From Jacaranda mimosifolia (taxonomy: Eukaryota; Streptophyta; Magnoliopsida; Lamiales; Bignoniaceae): a stretch of 64,000 nt of DNA. The stretch is taken from positions 2,977,001-3,041,000 of the forward strand of contig CM032123.1 in NCBI GenBank assembly GCA_018894105.1, given 5' to 3'. Both the position numbers and the translations under genes were made by a program. Below, one piece after another: positions 11,776 to 22,336 of the stretch; within the stretch, counting starts at the first letter, position 1, and every line of letters begins with the position of its first letter. The notes below the pieces were generated by a model. That model searched no databases. It saw only the letters and a list, made by a program, of their open reading frames with translations, and was not told the origin of the DNA.

Positions 11776-13378
11776 ATGTCTTCAGTCTTCAGCGGCGATG
11801 AAACAGCACCGTTCTTCGGCTTCCTCGGCGCCGCCGCCGCTTTAGTCTTCTCCTGTAACCTATGCTTCACCGATCCGTTCCTCTTTTTCAGATCTAAGGT
11901 TATTGCTGCTGTAGATTGTTACTTATTAAGTTTCTTATGTAGGTATGGGAGCGGCTTACGGCACCGCCAAGAGTGGAGTCGGAGTGGCGTCGATGGGTGT
12001 CATGAGGCCGGAGCTGGTGATGAAGTCTATTGTTCCGGTGGTTATGGCTGGTGTGTTGGGTATTTATGGTTTGATTATTGCTGTGATTATTAGTACTGGT
12101 ATTAACCCTAAGGCCAAGTCTTACTACCTGTTTGATGGCTATGCTCACCTTTCTTCTGGACTCGCTTGTGGTCTCGCCGGCCTTGCTGCCGGTATGGCAA
12201 TCGGAATTGTCGGAGATGCTGGTGTTAGGTAATTTCTGTACTCGGATCCTTACTCGGTTTGGATGATTTAGCATTATGATTCTGATTGTTTTAATTTGGA
12301 TTATGATGTAGTTTGTTAGTTATGATGTACTCATCTTTTATATTTTCCATGATCACTGTGATATTTTGGTAGAGATCTACACTTGCACATATGGATAATT
12401 GGAAGGGCGGAGTTTGACTTGATAAAGAATCGGTTGTTTGACATTTGTTGTATACTGAATTGAGTTTATTATTTGTCTTGGAAATGAGTACTTTTAAGTT
12501 ACTTTTTTGTGTCCTTGCAACTCTTTTGATACATTGTTTAGGTTTTTCTGCAAAATTGCTTCAGTGCTTCCATTGACGTATTAAGTTTAGATTTGCCAAA
12601 TAGTTTAGTTCTTAGGATCCATACATGGGTTGTCAACAACTGTAGTACATCTTGCTGAAATAACAACTTCAGGCATGACTAGTACCTATGCACAATTGGA
12701 GTGTTTACTGTAATATATTCCTCTCGCATCTATTCATGATTTCATGGTTGTGTTCTATTTGTAGGAATGTTAACTTTGGCATATAAAACATAGAGTGGCG
12801 GTCTTTTAAAGCTTTCCTGAACCTTAAATAATTGGACTGTGACTCCAGATATCTTGCAATTAATGGCTGGCTTTCTTGCTAGTATACAGCAGTGAAGTAT
12901 GAGCTGGGGGTGGGGGATATCGGTGATCCTTTGCATTTTCGGGTAAACTTTAGAGGTGATTTGCTGGATTTTGTGATCCTCCTGCTGATCAAGTAAACTT
13001 TTTAGATGATTTGCAGGATTTCTCTTATTTTTTGAGAGAGAGGACACTCTTGTATAGGGCGCCTGTGCTCTTTGTCTTTCTAATTCAAAAAATGTGGTTG
13101 TGAACGTGGCTTCCTGTCTGTATTACATTAAAGATTTATGTGATTTCCTTCTAATACTTCAGGAATTTCATACTTCCGTATTGCCTGTTCTTATCTTTCT
13201 GAGACGCAATGGTATTTACACTTACCTTGTTATTCCCTATGACAGAGCCAATGCTCAACAACCAAAGCTCTTTGTTGGGATGATCCTTATCCTCATTTTT
13301 GCTGAAGCCTTGGCTCTTTACGGTCTCATTGTTGGTATCATCCTTTCTTCTCGTGCTGGTCAGTCTAGAGCAGAGTAG
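11776..13378 (+). CDS. VHA-c: V-type proton ATPase 16-kDa proteolipid, subunit c
   Basis: Subunit c forms the proton-carrying rotor ring of the membrane (Vo) sector of the vacuolar H+-ATPase. Three exons, 11776-11854, 11943-12228 and 13246-13378, join through GT-AG introns into 165 residues, the usual length in plants. The protein starts [15 protein letters not shown] and shows the four hydrophobic helices of the family. The essential proton-binding glutamate of helix 4 is E142 in [11 protein letters not shown]. Glycine-rich helix 1 ([17 protein letters not shown]) is intact. The start is the first ATG and matches the family N-terminus. Intron 1 is 88 bp, intron 2 is 1017 bp. The identity is firm; which paralogue it is cannot be told because the family is nearly invariant. 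Confidence 0.97.
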
Positions 13379-14667
13379 AGGAGTACTTCTCGCTTGGCGC
13401 TAGTTGCTCTTTATTCCTATCAAGTAAGAATCATAAGTATCTTCTCCCTGGTTAGCATCGTAGTTTGGCTGTGGCAGTTTTTGGGCTTACGTTTTCCGTT
13501 GTGCATGGCATTTGCTTGGCCGGAAGAGCTGAGGGTTGACATGTTATGTTGGTAGGATGTAGAGGAGTTTGATTTTTCCCTGAATAAAGTTGTCTGATAT
13601 TTTTATGGTAGTGCGACTTGCAAGGACCATATTTAATTTGTGTAAGCCATTGCTTGTATTATTTTTGTTAAAGACTCCATACGCTATGTTTCCAATTTCA
13701 TGCTCTAAGCTTTATAACATTTTTTCTTATGGTGTGCATGCCCTACAAGTAAGCAGAATCTTGAACAGTTTGACAATTCTGTTGCCAAGTGCTGCACATG
13801 TTGACCATAAGTTTTTGTGTGATTCACTACTTGCTTTGCCGATGCTACTGTGCTCAAGCTTTTGAGTAACAAATATATTTCGTGTATCAAACTCTATGGA
13901 GTAAATCATTTTCTTTTCACACGTTCCAGTAGTGGCAACTGGCAAATGTAAAATTTGCACCCTTGATTGTGAGGTGTTTTGTCGTTGTATCAAACTGGTA
14001 CAGATCCTGGCTTACTTTGTCGACGTTCTTCATTTCTGTTATCATTGGATATCTTGGAGCTTTGAAAGGTAGTTTATTGCAGATTATAACTACTGCCCAT
14101 TCGCACCAGTTTTTGGCTTGAATCAAGCTAAGATTTCTCTTGGAAGCATGAAATTCCCATAATTAAGAAATTGTTCTTTTCTCCTAATTGTTTTGTGACG
14201 GATGTGCCACTGGTTTTTAGAATAAATTTGATTGAAATCTTTTTTCTATCTAATTCTTAATATTGGCAAAATTGAAGTTATTTTCAACTTTTGGCAAAGT
14301 AACTCTATATCGATTTTGCTTATCTATGAATTTGTTTTTATTTTTTATTTTCCCAAAAAACATTAATAGTGAACGTTTTTGTGTCGGTCACTGTATAATT
14401 AAGCCTACTACATCATTGATATATTATTACTGTTTATATATGGGGCTTCGCAACCAGGTCCGGGTCTGTTCGCTTACGTCAGAACATGCGCAACCTATCT
14501 GTATCTGTTATTTGAAAACGTGTTGGCTTGGGCAACGGGCCAAGTAAGCACGGATTTGTAATATTCTCAGATGCTTTATCGAAATTTGTCACTATTCAGC
14601 TGACAATAATGTAACTGACCCATGGGTAGCATAGGTCTAATTTATGTAATCCTTACTTACCTTAGAA
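13379..14667. other. VHA-c 3' UTR and intergenic DNA
   Basis: The first few hundred bases are probably the VHA-c 3' UTR ('gaataaag' near 13581 is a possible polyadenylation signal). No further gene is supported up to the pararetroviral sequence that starts near 14668. Confidence 0.45.
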
Positions 14668-16308
14668 AAAATAAATCTGAAGCAAGCCTAAATCAATTTC
14701 ATTCCTGAGTCCCTTGGTCGTGAAGCCCTAACACTAATTGAGTTGAGAGGACGAACACTTGAAAATGTCTCTCTTGGAGAGATCTACCAATTCGTTTTCA
14801 AGGCTCTGGAAAAACTGTGCAATAATTGGAAGTTTTTCAAAGAATTCTAGGAGACAGGGAGAAAATTCTCAAAGGAGTGTGACAGGAAAGATCTTCAGAT
14901 CAAGTGCAAATCAGACAAGTGCCAGTGTCCAGAAAAATCTCACAAGCATCATAGAAGATTCAGAAAGCATCGTCACCAGTATCACCAAAAATGGAGACCC
15001 AGGAGGAGACGAAGATATTTCAGGAGAAAGTTCTCAAAGAACAAAGGAGACAGGTGCCATATCTGCCATAAGCAAGGTCACTGGGCTAGGAACTGTCCTA
15101 ACAAGAAAAGGGATAAGATACTCAAACAGGTGTTTCAGCTGACCCAATGTGATATTGAAAATGAGGATTTGGAATCACTCTTTTCTGAGGAGGACGAGCC
15201 CTCTGAAAAGACGTTGTTTGCCTTGGAAGATGTCTCTGAAGAAGACTCTTCTTCTGAGGATGAGATCAATGAAGATCAACTTCCTATCTTCGGAATTCAG
15301 TTCATTGGTTTTGCTCTTGCAGTACCGTTTGTGCAGGTACTACTTATTCCTCAGAAATATGACAACCCTATAACTTTGGTTGGTTTGATTGATACAAGGG
15401 CATCCAAATCAATCCTCAATCCAAGAGTTTTACCTGCCTCGTTCTGAAAAAAACATCATGAAGTCTTTCAGGTTGCTAACAGTGAGAATCTAACAATAGA
15501 CCTGATTAGCAAGCCTGTTAAGTTACAATTCTTCCCAGAACTCTCCATTACCCATAAATTCCTTGGTTCCTCTTTACCTAAGCAAGATGTTGTGATTGGG
15601 TTTGATATCATTAAACAGCTTTGGGAGAAGAAAGTAATACCTAAGTCAGAAGGTCTTAGATTTAAGTTTTATTTTCTTCCCTATATCAAACCACGTTATA
15701 ACATCTCTTTCCAATCTGAATCCGTTACTGATATACATACCCTTCTAATAAGAGATTGTTGTGCAGAATCTCATTCTGATTTCCTCCATAAATGCACAAA
15801 TCCCCTTTGGAAAAACCCAGAGTTTTTTGTACAGCTTCCTTTTAAAAAAGATATAAATATAAACTCTACTAAAGCCAGTCATCCAGGAATGCCTCCAGAA
15901 CAACTTGAACTAGCTACCAGAGAATTAGCTCAGCTACGTGATGAAGGTCTTATTGAAGCTACCAATTCTCCATGGGCTAGTCAGGCATTCTATGTAAATA
16001 AAAGATCAGAACAGGTGAGGGGAAAAATGAGATTGGTGATCAACTACAAACCCCTCAACTACTTTCTTGCTGATGAGAAGTTCCCGTTGCAGAATCGGAA
16101 TTGCCTATTTTCTAATCTGACCAAAGCCAATGTATTCTCAAAGTTTGATCTGAAAACAGGCTTTTGGCAGATAGGCATCCATCCAGAAGATCGGTACAAG
16201 ACAACATTCTGCATCCCAAATGCTCATTTCCAGTGGACGGTCATTCCTTTTGGTCTAAAAACAGCTCCATCATTATTCCAGAAAGCTATGGTTCAAATCT
16301 TTGAGCCT
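14668..16308 (+). pseudogene. Pararetrovirus fragment: coat end, protease, RT start
   Basis: Plus-strand arm running from the end of the coat protein through the zinc knuckle (CHICHKQGH) and protease into the first part of reverse transcriptase. It is broken: a TAG at about 14848 and a TGA at about 15445 interrupt the frame, and the protease active-site triplet reads D-T-R where the other copy has D-T-G. The frame ends by deletion at 16308, before the RT catalytic YIDD box, where it is joined to inverted movement-protein sequence. The whole arm is matched in reverse orientation by about 17821-19460. Confidence 0.85.
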
Positions 16309-16702
16309 TGGCTCCAAAATGGATATGTGTATATCCTTCTGAAAGCCATAACCTTGGTAAGTGAGAGGGTAACTCGATCGAAACCATCTGCTCCTTTTCT
16401 GTAGCTGGTAGAAAGTACTGATCAAAGGCAGAGGCTTGAACATACTCCTTGACCTGAACTTTAGAAGGAGTGATGAGGCTTTTAACTGTTTTGGTGAAGG
16501 AAGACCTAGGTTTAGTGAAATCATTATAGGGGTTAATGAGAGGCAAATTGGTAAGCGGAACTTTTTCATTATCGGGGAGATAGGTAATTTCATATAGGGA
16601 GTCTGTCTTAGAAGCATTGGATTGACGAAAACTGTTACTAGGAACAAGGGTAGATGAAGAAGATGTAGTAGAGGTAACTGGCCTGGGTAGTAAACTATCC
16701 AT
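16308..16702 (-). pseudogene. Pararetrovirus movement-protein N-terminal fragment
   Basis: A minus-strand frame opening at the ATG at 16702-16700 (MDSLLPRP...). It contains the segment EGYTHIHFGA, which resembles the conserved core of caulimovirid movement proteins, and is cut off right after it by the inverted junction at 16308. The C-terminal part of the same protein family opens the frame at 21411, so the movement protein is split across the locus and its middle is missing. Confidence 0.65.
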
Positions 16703-16715
16703 GGCTCCGATACCA
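16703..16715 (-). promoter_or_regulatory. tRNA-Met primer-binding-site-like sequence
   Basis: The minus strand reads TGGTATCGGAGCC directly before the movement-protein ATG. It differs at one position from the initiator-tRNA-Met primer site TGGTATCAGAGCC used by caulimovirids and many plant retroelements. Its place ahead of the first viral reading frame supports a minus-strand-DNA primer site. Confidence 0.65.
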
Positions 16716-16751
16716 ACTAGAAGCCGGTATTAGCAAGGTATAACGTCCGTC

Positions 16752-17000
16752 GGGAAAAGAATGAAGATGAATCTCCAAACATCTTCTTGAAATTATCCAG
16801 CCCATGAAGTGGTTGTGAAACAACAGGATAGGAAGACACTGAGGGCTCTGGCCTGCTCCAAATAGAGTCTCTCTGGTACTGTTCTTCTAGAGACTTTAAT
16901 TGGATTTTTAGTGTCCTAATCTCCTGTTCTTTATGACTGAATGGCTGTGAGGTTTGGAGAAGTCTCATGATTTCATTATGCACCATGTCAATCCTTTATT
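16752..17000 (-). repeat. Duplicated coat-region fragment of the pararetrovirus
   Basis: About 250 bp nearly identical, in the same orientation, to about 20217-20463 of the long viral frame. It encodes the stretch MVHNEIMRLLQTSQ and onward. Here it sits directly after the RNase H stop codon and before the primer site, where an intergenic/promoter region would be expected in the virus. Confidence 0.8.
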
Positions 17001-18999
17001 TAGGCCTGGAAAGAAGATCTGCAAGAACATTGCTCTTCCCTTTGATATGGTTGATAGTAAAAGAATACTGAGAAAACCATTCCGCCCATCTGAGTAATTG
17101 CTTAGGAGGAATAGTATGGGGTTTAAAACTCAGCATTTTAGGGAAGACAGTCATGTCCATCTCTACAAAGAAATGATGGCCTACAAGATGAAACTGGAAC
17201 TTTTCAATTCCTTTCTTTACCGCCAAAATCTCCTTGTAGGTATAGTGGTAATGTTGTTCTGCTAACTTGAAAGAACCACTCTTGAAACCACACACTTTTC
17301 TCTTTCCTTCCTTTTCTTCAATGAGAACAGCAGCCCAGAAAGTATCACTAGCATCTGTCTGAAGAATCCTTTTCCCATCTGAAGGAATCTGTAGAGGAGG
17401 AAGCTTCTGAATAACAGCTTTAATGGCGAGAACTGCTTTCCTTTTTGCACTGGACCATTGTGGAGGATTTTTCTTGAGCATATCCTGTAGTGGTCTGATG
17501 ATTGATGCTAGTCTTGGAATGAAATCCGCAGCATAGTTAATAACTCCAAGAAACTGTTGAATCTGCTGCTTGGATTCCAAATTGTCAGGAAACTTGAGAA
17601 GCTCAGTAGCAATGTGAGGCTGTAATGAATACTGTCCATCCTTAATAAACATTCCCAAGAACTCTATTTCATTCTGTGCGATGGTCATCTTTTTCTCCGA
17701 AAGCATTATTCCATATTGTCGAACTAAGTCCCCAAACTTATGCAGAAGGAATGAGTACGTCTGCATATCTTCAGAAAACAACAAAATATCATCAATGTAT
17801 ACTAATGCATTTGGGAACAAAGGCTCAAAGATTTGAACCATAGCTTTCTGGAATAATGATGGAGCTGTTTTTAGACCAAAAGGAATGACCGTCCACTGGA
17901 AATGAGCATTTGGGATGCAGAATGCTGTCTTGTACCGATCTTCTGGATGGATGCCTATCTGCCAAAAGCCTGCTTTCAGATCAAACTTTGAGAATACATT
18001 GGCTTTGGTCAGATTAGAAAATAGGCAATTCCGATTCTGCAACGGGAACTTCTCATCAGCAAGAAAGTAGTTGAGGGGTTTGTAGTTGATCACCAATCTC
18101 ATTTTTCCCCTCGCCTGTTCTGATCTTTTATTTACATAGAATGCCTGACTAGCCCATGGAGAATTGGTAGCTTCAATAAGACCTTCATCACGTAGCTGAG
18201 CTAATTCTCTGGTAGCTAGTTCAAGTTGTTCTGGAGGCATTCCTGGATGACTGGCTTTAGTAGGGTTTATATTTATATCTTTTTTAAAAAGAAGCTGTAC
18301 AAAAAACTCTGGGTTTTTCCAAAGGGGATTTGTGCATTTATGGAGGAAATCAGAATGAGATTCTGCACAACAATCTCTTATTAGAAGGGTATGTATATCA
18401 GTAACGGATTCAGATTGGAAAGAGATGTTATAACGTGGTTTGATATAGGGAAGAAAATAAGACTTAAATCTAAGACCTTCTGACTTAGGTATTACTTTCT
18501 TCTCCCAAAGCTGTTTAATGATATCAAACCCAATCACAACATCTTGCTTAGGTAAAGAGGAACCAAGGAATTTATGGGTAATGGAGAGTTCTGGGAAGAA
18601 TTGTAACTTAACAGGCTTGCTAATCAGGTCTATTGTTAGATTCTCACTGTTAGCAACCTGAAAGACTTCATGATGTTTTTTCCAGAACGAGGCAGGTAAA
18701 ACTCTTGGATTGAGGATTGATTTGGATGCCCCTGTATCAATCAAACCAACCAAAGTTATAGGGTTGTCATATTTCTGAGGAATAAGTAGTACCTGCACAA
18801 ACGGTACTGCAAGAGCAAGACCAATGAACTGAATTCCGAAGATAGGAAGTTGATCTTCATTGATCTCATCCTCGGAAGAAGAGTATTCTTCAGAGACATC
18901 TTCCAAGGCAAACAACGTCTTTTCAGAGGGCTCGTCCTCCTCAGAAAAGAGTGATTCCAAATCCTCATTTTCAAGATCACATTGGGTCAGCTGAAACAC
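16996..18999 (-). pseudogene. Pararetrovirus protease-RT-RNase H frame
   Basis: A 667-codon open stretch on the minus strand. It shows an acidic linker, the aspartic-protease DTGAS at about residues 88-92, reverse transcriptase with the YIDD catalytic box near residue 395, and a C-terminal RNase H with QTDAS and KGKSNVLADLLSRPK just before the stop. These motifs are intact. It is the downstream part of one longer frame: the ATG at 18999 is only the first Met after an in-frame TGA near 19042, inside the zinc knuckle, so it is not a true start. No integrase follows. Confidence 0.85.
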
Positions 19000-19460
19000 C
19001 TGTTTGAGTATCTTATCCCTTTTCTTGTTAGGACAGTTCCTAGCTCAGTGACCTTGCTTATGGCAGATATGGCACCTGTCTCCTTTGTTCTTTGAGAACT
19101 TTCTCCTGAAATATCTTCGTCTCCTCCTGGGTCTCCATTTTTGGTGATACTGGTGACGATGCTTTCTGAATCTTCTATGATGCTTGTGAGATTTTTCTGG
19201 ACACTGGCACTTGTCTGATTTGCACTTGATCTGAAGATCTTTCCTGTCACACTCCTTTGAGAATTTTCTCCCTGTCTCCTGGAATTCTTTGAAAAACTTC
19301 CAATTATTGCACAGTTTTTCCAGGGCCTTGAAAACGAATTGGTAGATCTCTCCAAGAGAGACATTTTCAAGTGTTCGTCCTCTCAACTCAATTAGTCTTA
19401 GGGCTTCATGACCAAGGGACTCAGGAATGGAATTGATGTAGGCTTGCTTCAGATTTGGAT
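17821..19460 (-). repeat. Right arm of the 1.64-kb pararetroviral inverted repeat
   Basis: It is the reverse complement of 14668-16308, at high identity over about 1.64 kb, with a spacer of about 1.5 kb. A transcript crossing both arms could fold into long double-stranded RNA. Confidence 0.85.
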
Positions 19461-21411
19461 TGTCCATCCCACCAAGAATATAGAACTTTTGAGACATCCG
19501 TTGGAAATGCTTTTCCAAGTCCTTTCTTTCAAAAGAGCAGCATTTCATCTTGAATAACTCATCCCTAGCAACATCAATATTGTTTTGATGCTGCCCCAGA
19601 AACTCAACATAAATATAATTCATGAAGGTTTCTATGTTTGGTACGTTTCTGGCTTGGATCTGTCGATATTCTCCAAGAGCATACCACAATTCTTTCAGCG
19701 TACCAGTCATTCTAGCAGTAAAACCATTAATAACACCAGTAAGATTAGCACCTGGTTTTTGAAGTTCTGTCACACACCAAGATATCATTTCATGAATCCT
19801 GTCCTTCCACTGAGAAGGGGGAATATCATCAAAAGAGAACAGATGTCCTGAACTGCTAGAATAGGAATGATCAGGAACATTCCTTTGTTGACCTTGTTGA
19901 CTGGTTTCTGGTTCGTCATCAACAACTGGCTCTTGTGGAGTATCTGGAGGTCTTTCTTCTGGAGATTGATTCATAAAAAGTAACGGGATGTCTTCTGGGA
20001 GTTCCTCTGTATCACTGATATCTTCTGTAACAAACACTGGCCATGGTCTGTTTGGCTTGTGTTCCTCACGATCAACAACCTTTTTGAGATAATCAGTGAG
20101 TGGATTTGAAGTAGAGGAATTCTGCACCATGAACTGTGGTGGCTTTGAAACTGTCGGTTCAGTTGTGCTCAATGCTGTAGAGGTTTGAGGATTGCTTTTT
20201 CTTTTGTACTCTTCCGGAGAAAAGAATGAAGATGAATCTCCAAACATCTTCTTGAAATTATCCAGCCCATGAAGTGGTTGTGAAACAACAGGATAGGAAG
20301 ACACTGAGGGTTCTGGCCTGCTCCAAATAAAGTCTCTCTGGTACTGTTCTTCTAGAGACTTTAATTGGGTTTTTAGTGTCCTAATCTCCTGTTCTTTATG
20401 ACTGAATGGCTGTGAGGTTTGGAGAAGTCTCATGATTTCATTATGCACCATGTCAATCCTTTCCTTCAAGGATTGAATTGTTGCTGCGATCTGGTTCTCC
20501 ATCTTAGCTTCAATCCTCTCCTGGCTTTTTACAATTTTCTGCAGCATATGATTTTGAACTACTGCATTTTCAGACTGCCAGTTGAGAGTTGCTTCAGCAG
20601 CAATAACTTCCACCGTTGAACCGTCTGACCTGCGGGCTGTAGGATTCCTAACCTTCCAAGAGTGATTATACTCTGGAATTTGAATTTCCTTAGGAGGATA
20701 ATTCAATTGTTGGAAAGAAGAGGAAGAAGGACCAAACATCATAATCTGATTGGGGATTGGTTCATCGTCTGTATGGAAGTCTGAGGGCATGTGTGGAATA
20801 CAATCATCATCATTTTTGTAGTATTCCTCATCATCGCTGTCTTTATATCCCTCTTGAACTCCCCATCCAGTATGTGTTGTTGGCCACCGTGTTGGAGGCG
20901 GTGGAGTATATTTGACCAGGTAGTCAAATTTACCTGAAGGTTGTCCTAAAGTATCCACAAAAGGATCATCCCTAGATAATCTTAATGGTCTTTGTCTAGG
21001 AGCTTCAGGAACTTCAGGAGCTTCTGGTGGTGCATAAATAGGACTGCCACATCCATCAAATCCATAAATTGACATTTCAGGACCAATATAATAGGCAGGA
21101 TTGAAACAGCTTGGAACTCCGGTCTTCTCTTTCTGCTTTTGGAACTTAATCTCTACTGACCCATCTTTATTTTTGTGAAAGGATGGTTCAGTAGACTGGA
21201 TCGGCTTTGATTCCCTTGACGCTTGGTGATTTTGTTCATAGGCCGTGATCCACGAGTCAGGAATCAATTTCTGCAATTCCTCCTTTGGTAATTGTCTGGG
21301 GACATACGTACAGCTGGGTATATGATCGGTGTCCACAGAGATTAACAAAGCTTCATTTGTCTCCTGAGGATAAGCAAAATCAATTGAATGATTTTGAATC
21401 CTGTACACCAT
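19045..21411 (-). pseudogene. Pararetrovirus movement (C-terminal) and coat-protein frame
   Basis: A 788-codon minus-strand frame. Residues 1 to about 90 resemble the C-terminal part of a caulimovirid movement protein. A low-complexity acidic/proline linker follows, then a predicted coiled coil at about 285-360, and a coat-protein-like region at about 480-720. Next come a strongly basic stretch (about 725-775) and a CX2C zinc knuckle cut by TGA after CHICHKQGH. The first codon is simply the first Met in the fragment: the movement-protein start is missing here and is found instead at 16702. The edge of viral sequence is near 21415. Confidence 0.8.
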
Positions 21412-21415
21412 CTGG

Positions 21416-22330
21416 TATATTTTGATAAAACTAATAAATTAAAAATATAAAAAATTATTCACTTTTTCAACTCTTATCTAATCTGATCAAATATGACCCG
21501 TATAATGAATCAAGAGGGAAGCGTATAAAGAACTATTAATATTTATTTTATCAATTAACTTGGTTATTTTTTAATGCCTTTGTATAAGAATTTTTTATTA
21601 CTTTTGTATAAACTAAAGAAATAATTGAATCTTTTTTCTTTCTTTCTTTTATCTTCCAAGTGAACATTACAATTTACAAATAATGAATTTTTTTATATTT
21701 TTAATAAATTAATATTTTTTTATTTTTAAATCAAATAAACTGAAGTATGAATTCTACACAATGCGCATGAAATCCACAAAAGAATTCATTTAGTTTTAAA
21801 TACGAGACATTGCACATAATAGATTGATGTATAAACTCTATATAATGCATATAAGATGCACAAAGGAACCCGTTTAGGATCTAACATGATGATACTTCAT
21901 ATATAATAAAGGAGATTGATACTAATGGACTACATGCAACTGGACTAATTGAACGTTTTAAGACAGTAAAAGGTCGTATTAGTCATTGATCAAATGATTT
22001 ACTTAGTATTGTTTATATATACACACACACAAACAGGTATATAATAAAAAATAATATTTTAAGTACTATCATCATGCCTGACGTAGACGGCCCTCACCTT
22101 CCAGGAATCCAACAGTTCCGTTCATCCTTCTCAGTTTTGACCACTACTAGTCTATATATATATATTCGGTTATATATATGTATATAATAATAATTAACTT
22201 TCATCAACACCACAAGTTAGTAATCGTAGCAAAAATATCATTGAAAATCTCCGACTTGATTAGACTCTTTTCTAATCAATCCAACATTTTCGTAAATCGA
22301 AGTTGTAAGAACTAAGAAGGCACAACTTCC
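21416..22330. other. Intergenic DNA 5' of the hydrolase gene
   Basis: AT-rich. Between about 21740 and 21960 there are diverged words of the tRNA-derived SINE family ('aatggactacatgcaactgg'). No gene is supported. A TATA-rich stretch at 22152-22166 precedes the hydrolase. Confidence 0.4.
22152..22166 (+). promoter_or_regulatory. Possible TATA box of the hydrolase gene
   Basis: CTATATATATATATA lies about 185 bp upstream of the first ATG of the hydrolase, a plausible distance for a short leader. A second TA-rich stretch follows at about 22170-22190, so the exact element is uncertain. Confidence 0.35.
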
Positions 22331-22336
22331 GATTGC

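Larger units (their letters stand above)
14668..21415. mobile_element. Rearranged endogenous pararetrovirus (Caulimoviridae)
   Basis: A locus of about 6.7 kb built from at least two pieces of one viral lineage. Recognisable parts are movement protein, coat protein with a zinc knuckle, aspartic protease, reverse transcriptase and RNase H. The frame stops right after RNase H and no integrase follows, which separates it from Ty3/Gypsy elements. Order along the window: a plus-strand arm (14668-16308), a minus-strand movement-protein start with an adjacent tRNA-Met primer site (16308-16715), a duplicated coat-region fragment (16752-17000), then a long minus-strand body (16996-21411). No LTRs seen. 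It resembles florendo- or petuvirus-type endogenous copies; the genus is not settled. Breaks in both arms suggest an inactive fossil. Confidence 0.85.

Noticed and set aside
13590..13865. 91-codon frame downstream of VHA-c
   Set aside because: Sits in the 3' UTR/flank, no family resemblance, and opposite-strand frames of similar length overlap it.
16996..21411. Ty3/Gypsy LTR retrotransposon as an alternative reading of the viral frames
   Set aside because: No integrase after RNase H, movement-protein-like segments present, no LTRs found.
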